DNA from: Bacteroidota bacterium
Lineage (GTDB): Bacteria; Bacteroidota; Bacteroidia; AKYH767-A; OLB10
DNA length: 64,000 bases
Assembly (NCBI GenBank): GCA_016713445.1
Contig: JADJPB010000008.1
Span: 62,001 to 126,000 of the forward strand
Direction: 5' to 3'
The notes under the pieces are model-generated. The model did no database searches and was not told where the DNA came from. It worked only from the letters and a program-made list of their open reading frames with translations. Made by a program: the position numbers and the translations under genes. Numbering within the stretch: position 1 is the first letter of the stretch; each line of letters begins with the position of its first letter. Of the stretch, positions 1-7,452 are shown in pieces.

Positions 1-2
1 GA

Positions 3-230
3 CATGCATCACCTAAACATGCTGCAGTTATGCAACAAGTAGAGAAAGAAAAATACCTCCAGAAAATTTTGGATATGCCTTTACTGAATAGGAACTTTAA
101 ATTTCTAAAGATTAAAACCTCCTCTGTAAAAATCACTTTGCGTCTTTGCGCCTTTGCGAGAAAAATCCTGCTTAGCATATTCTTCGGCTCTTCGCCTCGG
201 TTGTTCACTTTTAAATTAAAAAATCATTAA
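3..230 (+). CDS. 3' end of an unidentified gene, cut by the window edge
   Basis: The reading frame is open from base 3, with a charged stretch around QQVEKEKYLQKIL, then runs into a dispersed CTTTGCG repeat near base 136 before stopping at 230. The first 35 or so codons look protein-like, while the end reads through repeat DNA. It could be the tail of a gene lying to the left or chance. No family is recognised. Confidence 0.2.
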   Translation, partial: HASPKHAAVMQQVEKEKYLQKILDMPLLNRNFKFLKIKTSSVKITLRLCAFARKILLSIFFGSSPRLFTFKLKNH

Positions 231-375
231 ACACTAATTGCTCGAATCTAGTACAGATTACGTCAAAATTAAATCTCTAGATTTTCCGCTCTCCAGATAT
301 CCGTATAAATTTAAGAGTTAGTGTGTAAAAAATTGATAAAATGGTCTCGCAAAGGCGCAAAGTCGCAAAGGAAAA
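136..375. repeat. Inverted pair of CTTTGCG-type dispersed repeats
   Basis: Bases 136-165 carry three CTTTGCG heptamers with variable joints followed by AGAAAAA. Bases 345-375 carry the reverse complement, TCTCGCAAAGGCGCAAAG and so on. A further degenerate copy lies at about 480-560, and related TTTCTCGCAAAGGCGC motifs recur at about 60583 and 60976. From 231 to 732 I see no gene, only these repeats and AT-rich DNA. Confidence 0.7.
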
Positions 376-732
376 CCAACGACTATTATTCATATTTCAT
401 TACAAAAATAAAAGAATATTCTTTATGAAAATCAGTTTTGGTTGAGGAATAAGAATAAAGTAATTCAACTTGAAAAATTAGCTCGCAAAGGCGAGTCGCA
501 AAGTTTTGTAGATGTAACTTTTCTCGTAAAGGCGCAAAGTCGCAAAGTCGCAAAGTTTCACTTCAATCTTTTCTTGCTAAGTCAAAAGGAATTTCTTGAC
601 TACTACTCCTATTTAAATAATCAATTATAAAGTTCTGTTATCAATTCTTTGTAATATAAGACTCCAACTAACAAGTATTAATATTACCTTGCACTCAATA
701 ATTTTTCTATTTTTATTGCAAATAACACCACG

Positions 733-1230
733 ATGGATTCACATTTAATAAAACTATGCAAAGTTTAATGTTTGGGCAAATGATCCGTATTTGCACTTGG
801 ATAAAAAAAGCGAAACAAAAAGTCGACGAAGAGTTAACGAGCAGCTTTCAAGTATTCGAAAAACATTGTATCATCTATGGGACGCTCAATTTATTTGGCT
901 AGTTCGATTAAATGGTGAATCACCAAACACCTGGCCTAGCCATTCTTTTAAAGGTAATTTGGACGAAGCAATAAAGGGTATTTAAGCAAAACTCAACCGA
1001 GTTTGTTTTTATTGAACAACTAAAGGAAAGTGAATACCAGCGACAAGTAGAATTCAAGTCCATCGATGGCACCTCCTATTTCAACAGCGTGGAAGAAATT
1101 ATCACATGTTGTAAACCATAGCACCTATCACCGAGGACAATTAATTACCCTGCTGCGTACGGTTGGATTTACGACCGTTGAGAGCACTGATTTTATTCGG
1201 TATTTGAGAATGCAAGAAAAATCTGCCTAA
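733..1230 (+). pseudogene. DinB family protein, broken by several frameshifts
   Basis: Joining three frames gives a recognisable DinB/YfiT-like four-helix protein of about 160 residues: an N-terminal FNVWAND motif, a central HLWDAQFIWL helix with a metal-ligand-type histidine, and the C-terminal HSTYHRGQ motif typical of the family. DinB-fold proteins are metal-binding and often act as thiol-dependent transferases or stress proteins. The substrate here is unknown. Frames change near 763, 985 and 1110. The family's three conserved histidine positions appear to be present, so this may be an intact gene with sequence errors rather than a decayed one. It stands alone, flanked by repeat-rich DNA. 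Confidence 0.7.
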
Positions 1231-1430
1231 CCTTCCAGTTTTTCCAATTTTCAACTATTTCATTTGAAACTAAAAAAGTAAGATTTTCACTTAAAAGCTT
1301 GATTTCCCATTGCAAGGGGGATTGAAAATCAGTTTTCCTCCTCCTATTTCCAACAATTTTTCGATTTTTATATGAAAAAAATTTTCTCTTAATGTAAGTT
1401 TAATGAGAATATAGACCATTTCTTAAAACT

Positions 1431-1721
1431 GTGGATCGTAATTTGTCGTACAAAGAATACAAACCTCCCACTATGAAAGGAAACGAATTAGAATTGCATC
1501 TCAACAAAACTGCGAAATTTGAATTAATTAACGGCGCAGTGAAATACGGGATCATCGACAAACAAATTGATAGTAATTATTTAAGAAGCGATTACTACTT
1601 TATCTCCTTACAAAACATAAATATTTTTCGGAGTGCGGTATCCAATAGAAATTATGAGTTTTGCAAATCATTGATGGAAAAAATTAATGTGAAATTTATT
1701 AAAGCCGTTACTCCTATTTAA
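1431..1721 (+). CDS. Small hypothetical protein
   Basis: This is an open frame of 96 codons from a GTG, or about 82 from an in-frame ATG at 1473. It encodes a lysine- and asparagine-rich soluble protein with no signal peptide or membrane segment. Codon use (AAA, AAT, GAA rich) resembles the neighbouring genes. No family motif is recognised. It has no close operon partner, and the next gene (trpS) is on the other strand. Confidence 0.4.
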   Translation: MDRNLSYKEYKPPTMKGNELELHLNKTAKFELINGAVKYGIIDKQIDSNYLRSDYYFISLQNINIFRSAVSNRNYEFCKSLMEKINVKFIKAVTPI

Positions 1722-2097
1722 AAGAAATACAGAATACAAAACAATCGTCTCAAAAAGACGAAATGCAGAGCAAGCATTCGAAGAGGGCTCGCTTTTTTAT
1801 TTACTCCTTCGATATTAGTGATTCTTTTAAAACGCAAAGTTCTCAGAGTTTTACCGAGACAAGAGTTTTAATTTGAAGATGCAAAAATTTGAAATTTGAA
1901 AATGAAAAATCGCCAAAATAATCAAGATTTTATCCTTTTAAAAATTCTCGTAACAAGTTTTTAAAGGAAAATTAAATTTACAGACAATTAACTTTAATTC
2001 TCACTATTTTCTCCCAAGTGGCGTTTAATTAACCTAGATAAATTTTAAGCTTAGCGAAACACGCAATTCGAATTCTGAATTTATCATTCTGAATTGA
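1722..2097. other. Intergenic region with no recognised feature
   Basis: AT-rich sequence between the small hypothetical gene and the 3' end of trpS. A weak GAGC...GCTC pairing followed by six T residues near 1757-1799 could be a poor terminator, but the stem is only four pairs, so I do not call it. Confidence 0.4.
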
Positions 2098-3085
2098 CTA
2101 ATAACGAATCCCCATAATTTCTCTTACCTCACTCACTGTTTTTTGTGCTGAGGCTTGGGCTTTTTCTTTTCCTTTTTTCATCACATTCGTCAGTAATGAT
2201 TCGTCCTTTAAAATTTCGGTAATTTGACTTCTAATTGGACTCACAAAAACAATCATATCTTCTGCCAATTGCTTTTTCATATCACCATAACGAATACTAC
2301 AATTATTAAATGCATCTTCAAAAAATTGCAATGTATCATTTGTAGAAACTAATTCCATCAAGGTAAAAGATTTTGAATGGCTTCTGGCTTTTGGCTATTC
2401 ATCTCTGTTGGACCTGCATCAGAAACTGCACGCATCACTTTTTCTTGAGAGCTTCGTCAGTGTCAAAAGAAAAACGGCATTGCCTTCTCCTTCCGACTTA
2501 CCCATCTTCCCTGAACCATCTAAGCCGGAACTTTTACTAATTGCCCTCCGAAATTAAACGCTTGCGGCTCGGGAAAATAATCCACTTCATACATGCGATT
2601 GAAACGATTTCCGAATTGGCGTGTCATTTCCAAATGTTGTTCTTGATCTTTTCCTACAGGAACTTTGGAAGCTCTGTGTAATAAAATATCGGCGGCCATC
2701 AACACAGGATAAGTCAACAAACCTGCATTGATATTATCAGGTTGCTTTCTGGCTTTCTCTCTTTAAAAGTTGTTGCTCGCTCCAACTCCCATATAGGCGT
2801 GCATGTTTAAGAGTAAATACAATTCGGTTACTTCGGGAACATCGCTCTGCACATAAAGTGTGCATTTTTCAGGATCTAATCCACAGGCTAAATATTCTGC
2901 CAATACTTGACGAACATTTTGACGTAAGTCCTGTGGCTTTGGATGTGTAGTGAGTGAGTGATAATCGGCGATGAAGAAAAAGCATTGATTCTCTTCTTGC
3001 ATACGCAGAAAATTTTCATTGCTCCAAAATAATTTCCAAGATGCAGATTTCCGGTGCTGCGAATACCACTAACTACAATTTCCAT
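2098..3085 (-). CDS. trpS: Tryptophanyl-tRNA synthetase (frameshifted)
   Basis: TrpS charges tRNA-Trp with tryptophan in the cytoplasm. Across the joined frames the class I synthetase signatures are visible: STGNLHLGNYFGA (HIGH-type motif) at the N-terminus, PDNINAGLLTYPVLMAADIL in the middle, GKDQEQHLEMTR, and DGSGKMGKSEGEGNAV (KMSKS-type loop, here KMGKS). The C-terminal anticodon-binding part ends in EVREIMGIRY. The joined length of about 325 residues fits the family. Breaks near 3005, 2763, 2515 and 2380-2460 split it. As an essential gene it is probably intact in the organism. A TATCTTCG element lies 7 nt upstream of the ATG, implying a very short leader. Confidence 0.88.
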
Positions 3086-3092
3086 AAGACTG

Positions 3093-3100
3093 CGAAGATA
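3093..3100 (-). promoter_or_regulatory. Promoter -7-like element of trpS
   Basis: TATCTTCG on the minus strand is one mismatch from the Bacteroidota TAnnTTTG consensus and ends 7 nt before the trpS ATG. The transcript would be leaderless or nearly so. Confidence 0.4.
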
Positions 3101-3108
3101 AGCGATTC

Positions 3109-3897
3109 CTAGATTTTACGAGAAGTTTCACTTCTAAAATCCAACCAACTGAGTAAAGCCATCGAAAAAATCAACCAAACAAATCCTATGGCAAATCCAC
3201 CCAGTACATCACTGAGGTAATGAACGCCCAAATAGATTCGAGAAAATCCCATCCCAAGAATAAAAAGTATCGCAAGAAAAAAAATGAAAGATCTCCATTT
3301 CGCAGAAGACAAATACATCAACAGAAAGTAAAACAAAAACCCATAAAAAGCCATCGCCACCGTCGAATGTCCACTTGGAAAAGTATACGAAAGCTCCTTG
3401 TACCAGGCTAAGTCCTTTGGTCGGGGAAAATGATAATACCATTTTCCAACAAATGCTCAAGAGTACTTGCTCCCTAATGCTGCCAAAGAAGCAATCAAGG
3501 CATGAAATCGCCTCTTCCAAATCATTATACTTGCAAAAACCAACATGACGCTTGCAACGGTGGGTGCACTTCCATCCTTGTGAAGAAATACACCATTTGT
3601 GCAACCTCCTCATTTCTATGTGAAAAAAAATAGATGGAAAGGTCTTGGTCTAATTTTGCAAGCTGAGAAAGTTCGACTAACTCTTCGGCCAAGCTCGATA
3701 ATACAAAGGCGTTGAGCAGAATTCCAACGATTAAGCTCGTTAGAGGTAATCACGAAAATGCTGAGGATCAAAACGCAAAATAGTAAATCGAAAAGGCGGG
3801 GATGTTTTTCTCCCATCATGGCCCATTCGCTATTAGCAAATGAGTTTAAGCTGTTAACCCATCCACCGTAACTACGCTTTATGAAGAGACGAACCAT
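3109..3897 (-). CDS. PAP2-family membrane phosphatase (frameshifted)
   Basis: This is an integral membrane phosphatase of the PAP2 superfamily, likely acting on undecaprenyl diphosphate, lipid A or phosphatidate at the periplasmic face. All three catalytic motifs can be read: K-x6-RP (K followed by WYYHFP then RP), PSGHS in the central part, and SR-x5-H-x3-D (SRIYLGVHYLSD) near the C-terminus. Several hydrophobic segments surround them. The joined length of about 260 residues is slightly long for the family. At least two frame breaks occur, near 3360-3480 and 3610. The start at 3897 is divergent from plsC with only 39 bp between them, so the two probably share a control region. Confidence 0.8.
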
Positions 3898-3924
3898 GCG
3901 GTGAAAATAAAAAGAATACTTTGG

Positions 3925-3932
3925 TATCTTTG
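3925..3932 (+). promoter_or_regulatory. Promoter -7 element (TATCTTTG) of plsC
   Basis: An exact match to the Bacteroidota TAnnTTTG element, ending 4 nt before the GTG at 3937. No convincing -33 TTG lies about 20 nt upstream. The position implies a leaderless or near-leaderless transcript. Confidence 0.45.
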
Positions 3933-3936
3933 CAAC

Positions 3937-4707
3937 GTGAAATATATCTCATTCCTCTTACGGAGAATCTGGTGTTTGTGGTTCTTTTTGAGTGGACTCT
4001 TTTTTTCTGCCCCTCTACCCCATCTTTCTCATTTTACTGAGTCGAGAAGAGTGGTTTAAGTATGCTTTCCGACTAAAAAAGTTTGGGCGCATTGTATCTT
4101 GTTCTCTACTGGTATCTTCTACACCATTCGCAACGAAGGAAAAATTGACCCCTAACCAAGCTTATATCCTCACGCCCAACCACAGTTCCTACCTTGATAT
4201 TCTCACGGCAAACATTGCTTTTCCCAACTACTTCTATTTTATGGGTAAGGCGGAGCTAGAGAAATGTCCCGCTCTTCAATATCTTCTTCAAAAGGATGAA
4301 CATATCGGTTGATCGGTAGCATCAAAGATTCTCACAAGGCCTATAAAGAGCGAGAAAAAGATTTACAAAAAGGAATCAGCTTAGCTATTTTCCCCGAGGC
4401 AACGATCCCTGATTGCTCTCCTGAATTAGGTCCCTTTAAAAACGGAGCCTTCAAATTAGCCATTGAAATGCAAGTTCCCATCGTGCCCATCACCTTTCTC
4501 GATAACTGGTGCATTTTCCCAGATCGAAAAGGACAAAAGTTTTTATTGCGTCCGGGGCTGTCTCGAATCATCGTGCATCCCTCGATTCCAACAGCAGGAT
4601 TAACAGAGAATGACGCCAATGCGCTTCGTGATCAAGTTAAGGATCTAATTTTTGGCACTTTAGAAAATGAAGGAAGTTGTCCTTTCTCGAAAAAACTTAA
4701 GGCCTAA
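3937..4707 (+). CDS. plsC: 1-acyl-glycerol-3-phosphate acyltransferase (frameshifted)
   Basis: PlsC-type acyltransferases add the second acyl chain to lysophosphatidic acid at the inner membrane. The N-terminus (GTG at 3937) has a hydrophobic segment. The catalytic NHSSYLD (HX4D) motif follows in the part before 4312, then the substrate-binding FPEAT block (typical FPEGT) and PIVPITF downstream. The total of about 255 residues is normal. Frames change near 3990, 4080-4140 and 4265-4310, where conserved residues continue in another frame (for example FSTGIFYTIRNEGKIDP). Divergent from the PAP2 gene, which suggests a small phospholipid cluster. FPEAT instead of FPEGT is a minor variation. Confidence 0.8.
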
Positions 4708-4755
4708 AGAATACTGCTCAAGAAAAGCTAATTTTTTGTTTACACCCATCCATCT

Positions 4756-4785
4756 AAAAAAAAAAAGACGGCCAAAACGACCGTC
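4756..4785 (-). terminator. Rho-independent terminator of the bacilliredoxin gene
   Basis: On the minus strand, GACGG pairs with CCGTC around a 9-nt loop and is followed by eleven T residues. It lies 25 bp past the conserved end of the bacilliredoxin gene, which supports that gene ending at 4810 rather than at the internal TGA. Confidence 0.75.
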
Positions 4786-4809
4786 ATTTTGTAAGATTTT
4801 TGAGATTGA

Positions 4810-5241
4810 TTATGCTTTCACGCCACAAAACTCATCGAAAGAAGCCACTAGATTCTCAGCAATCATTTCTGCAGAATGTCATTCAATATGGTGACGCTCA
4901 ATCATATGCACCAACTTTCCATCTTTAAACAAAGCGATACAAGGAGATGATGGAGGAAATGGAGCTAAGTACTTGCGAACCTGAGCAGTAGCTTCCACAT
5001 CTTGACCAGCAAAAACACAGAATAACTGATCGGGTTTTGCATCTGCATTGGCAAGAGCTAAACGTACACCTGGACGAGCAGCGCCGGCAGCACAACCACA
5101 AACCGAATTCATGACAACAAGAGAAACACCTTTAGAGGTAGGAAGCGTATTATCTACTGACGGAGCATCTTTCAATTCAATGAATCCAATGCTAGTGAGT
5201 TCATTGCGCATAGGAGCGCATAATTGTTCTGGATAAGGCAT
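4810..5241 (-). CDS. BrxA/BrxB-type bacilliredoxin with an in-frame TGA
   Basis: This is a thioredoxin-like protein of the YphP/YqiW (bacilliredoxin) family, which removes bacillithiol from oxidised protein cysteines. The active-site CGC motif sits in NSVCGCAAGAARPGVR, followed by the usual PPSSPCIALF and HMIERHHIE blocks. The normal coding length of about 143 residues is present, but codon 121 is TGA (4879-4881). The frame then continues without a shift through conserved HSAEMIAENLV and DEFCGVKA to a TAA at 4810. Homologues usually have glycine after HHIE, so GGA to TGA is a single substitution. Other genes here end normally in TGA, so genome-wide recoding is unlikely. Confidence 0.85.
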
Positions 5242-5267
5242 AATTCTTTAATTTTTTAAATCTGCCA

Positions 5268-5275
5268 CAAAGGTA
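5268..5275 (-). promoter_or_regulatory. Promoter -7 element (TACCTTTG) of the bacilliredoxin gene
   Basis: An exact TAnnTTTG match on the minus strand, 26 nt upstream of the ATG at 5241. This gives a short conventional 5' leader. Confidence 0.5.
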
Positions 5276-5381
5276 CGAAGGTCGAGGCGATTCACATAAC
5301 CCATTGTAAGTTTCCATCTAAAATTCATCACAATGGCCGTAACCTTAGCTGTATCATTGTGGAGTAATCATTCACAACAAA

Positions 5382-5731
5382 ATGAAAAAAGAAAACAAAT
5401 CAACTAATGACATGCAAGATGCATTTCCAGTAATTCGCATAGGCTATGACATGCGATTATTGGATTCTAATTTGACGGCACTCCCTCTACTCAGCGAGTG
5501 GAAAGTTCGAAAAGGAAGTAAAATTCCCGACAATGTGCTCAATGCATACCCCGAGATTATTCGATCTCTTCAAGATACAAATCCTAGCGGGTGAAGGTGG
5601 CTTTCAGCGGATTAAATATCTGGTTTGATATGGTCCCCTTCCCAGAAGCAGGATATATTGGCCTCTACGGTTACCATGTAGAAAGCATGGTTCCCGGAAG
5701 TGGTTCAACAAAGCTTCGGATGGCAGGTTAA
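5382..5731 (+). CDS. PAS-like sensory domain protein (frameshifted)
   Basis: The first 70 codons contain a PAS-like opening (FPVIRIGYDMRLLDSN). After a frame change near 5590 the sequence continues with FDMVPFPEAGYIGLYGYHVE, which resembles the last strands of PAS domains that end in a YVNLYGRDIT-like motif. The protein would be a small stand-alone sensor of about 110 residues, with no kinase domain visible. A response regulator follows about 300 bp downstream on the same strand, so the two may act together. The assignment rests on motif resemblance only. Confidence 0.45.
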
Positions 5732-6085
5732 CCCCTGTTAGGCTGTTGGTTGGTTTGGATGGAGCAGTTGGCCTAGGGCCGACTGTTCCTATTTTATAGA
5801 TTTCCATTCAAATGTTGGCAGATGGATTCACTTTGAAAACAAAGGATTTTGCTAGGCTGATGTAAGATTTGCAAGACAATTTGCAAGATGGATGTAAGGG
5901 AATTGCATTTTTCAGATAACCACAGCCCAAGGAATCCGTTTTAAACCATAACAAACCTTCCAAACATTAAAACCGCAAAACAATAAAAATACAAAGTAGC
6001 CAATTTAAACTATGAGCAGTCAGACAATGACCACGTTAGTGAGTCGAAGAACACGAAGAGCGGGAAGGCAAAGTACACAACAGCC

Positions 6086-6447
6086 ATGTTGATTGATGAT
6101 AATTCATTAGACAATTTCATCAATAAAAAACTCATTGAGACAAACGGATTCGCGGAGAACGTAATTACCTATCAAGAAGCCACTGAAGCGATGGAATTTT
6201 TAAAGACGACGTCCAAAGACAAATGGCCTGATGTTATCTTCTTAGATATCATGATGCCACAAATGGATGGATTTCAGTTTTTAGAAGCCTTTGAAAAACT
6301 TACCTGAAGACCAACGGATGCAGATCAAGGTAGTGATGCTTTCTACCTCTGAAAGTTTTAAGGATTTGAATCGTGCAAACAAAAATCGTACGTACGTAAA
6401 TTCTTAAACAAGCCATTAACCTTGCAAGTACTTCAAGCGATCAACGT
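6086..6447 (+). CDS. CheY-like single-domain response regulator (frameshifted)
   Basis: This is a receiver domain. The acidic pair is in MLIDDNS, the phospho-acceptor aspartate in VIFLDIMMPQMDGFQFL, the Thr/Ser switch in MLSTS, and the conserved lysine in KFLNKPL after a frame change near 6385. No output domain follows, so it is a CheY-like or phosphorelay-type protein. The ATG at 6086 lies inside the first beta-strand. The real start is probably upstream in another frame (ATG near 6011), with a break between. A small break also occurs near 6300. The 3' end abuts the convergent tadA gene. It probably receives phosphate from a kinase encoded elsewhere. Confidence 0.75.
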
Positions 6448-6448
6448 T

Positions 6449-6893
6449 TTAACGTTTCGATTTAAAATAAGATTTCAATATTTCCGAACATTCGGATTCG
6501 AGTACTCCTCCTTGCACTTCGGTGGTTGGGTGGAGTATTTTTTTTGCAGATGAAATTTGTAAAAAGCCACGCTTCTCATCGGAAGCACCATAAACAATTT
6601 TTGAAATTTGTGTCCAAAAAGAAGCACCAGCGCACATCGTACAAGGCTCGAGTGTAACATACAAAGTGCAATCCTTTAAATATTTTCCACCTACATTTTC
6701 TGCCGCAGAAGTAAACGCCATCATTTCGGCGTGCGCGGTTACATCATTCAACTTTTCAACCATGTTATGTCCGCGTGCGATGATTTGTCCGTTCGCAACA
6801 ATAACGGCACCGATGGGAACTTCGTCTTGAAGTAAAGCTTCTTTGCTTCAATCAAAGCAGCGCGCATGAAATATTCGTCTCCGAGAATCATGG
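6449..6893 (-). CDS. tadA: tRNA-specific adenosine deaminase / nucleoside deaminase (one frameshift)
   Basis: This zinc-dependent cytidine-deaminase-fold enzyme probably converts A34 to inosine in tRNA-Arg. The zinc and catalytic motifs are HAEM (His and Glu) and PCTMCAG (two Cys), with the usual spacing. The N-terminus (DEYFMRAALIEA, then DEVPIGAVIVANGQIIARGHN) is joined to the rest by a single-base frame change near 6845. The total of about 147 residues is typical. A guanine deaminase relative is possible, but DEVPIGAVIV plus EPCTMCAGA favours TadA. The start at 6893 is set by a TACTTTCG element only 4 nt upstream. Confidence 0.85.
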
Positions 6894-6897
6894 TGCG

Positions 6898-6905
6898 AAA
6901 GTAGG
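6898..6905 (-). promoter_or_regulatory. Promoter -7-like element (TACTTTCG) of tadA
   Basis: One mismatch from TAnnTTTG, placed 4 nt before the ATG. This is the same close spacing as at trpS, plsC, pssA and the SDR gene. Confidence 0.35.
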
Positions 6906-7231
6906 GAAAAGATATCTTTCTGGGAACGAAATCATCTTAGACGCGAAATGCGAATGAAAACGAAAATGCGAAATTGCGAAATTGAAATTAAAGCATTGAG
7001 GAAAGAAGATTTATCTTAAAAAAATCTCAGCAAGGCTTCGAGATGAAGGTAAAATACTGAACTTATTCAATAAATTGCAGCTTGCTACTGCTGCGAAGTT
7101 AAATTTGATTCACGCCTAAAAACTCTTTTACACCAACTAATGTTTATTTTGTGTTATCATTTCAACTTTTTTCACCCTACCCCTTGCATTTCCGAAAACT
7201 TTTTACATTCGCTTAACCAAATCTAATTTTT
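6906..7231. other. Intergenic region with no recognised feature
   Basis: AT-rich DNA containing a short GCGAAATT duplication near 6969-6983. I see no gene or strong hairpin. Confidence 0.4.
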
Positions 7232-7324
7232 ATGGATAAATATCTGATTGTTTTACGAAGAAAGACACTCCTCTTACTCTTTATTCTTTTTTCAGGAATA
7301 CCTCTGAAAGCACAGATTTCTTAA
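7232..7324 (+). pseudogene. Orphan signal-peptide-only reading frame
   Basis: A 30-codon frame encodes a textbook export signal: a basic start (VLRRK), a leucine-rich core (TLLLLFILF), and an SGIPLKAQ end, cut by TAA immediately after the expected cleavage site. A CGCGA dyad repeat follows at 7348 and the SSR leader at 7453. It looks like the detached 5' end of another secreted-protein gene, or a frameshifted start whose body has been lost. Confidence 0.5.
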
Positions 7325-7347
7325 ATTTGAAAATGAAGCAATTTGAA

Positions 7348-7365
7348 ATCGCGAAGCCTCGCGAT
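7348..7365. repeat. Short palindromic repeat, ATCGCGA-AGCC-TCGCGAT
   Basis: A 7-bp perfect inverted repeat with a 4-nt AGCC loop. The same element recurs at 24697 (imperfect, opposite orientation), 41733 (loop AGCA) and 41905, always intergenic: a dispersed REP-like element. Confidence 0.75.
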
Positions 7366-7452
7366 GAAAATTGCCCCCCCTCTCAATTCTTTGAAGATAA
7401 TAGAAAGTGCCGTTTATCAGATAATAATTTCTTAAATTTAATTCCCTATTTT

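Noticed and set aside
442..630. Open frame of 62 codons
   Set aside because: It runs through CTTTGCG-type repeats and shows no protein-like pattern.
2098..3085. Real pseudogenisation of trpS
   Set aside because: All catalytic motifs remain in order and breaks are single-base, so sequence error is more likely for this essential gene.
4879..4881. Genome-wide recoding of TGA to glycine
   Set aside because: Several intact genes here end at TGA without conserved sequence beyond (for example the giant cargo at 14593 and the SDR gene at 41667).
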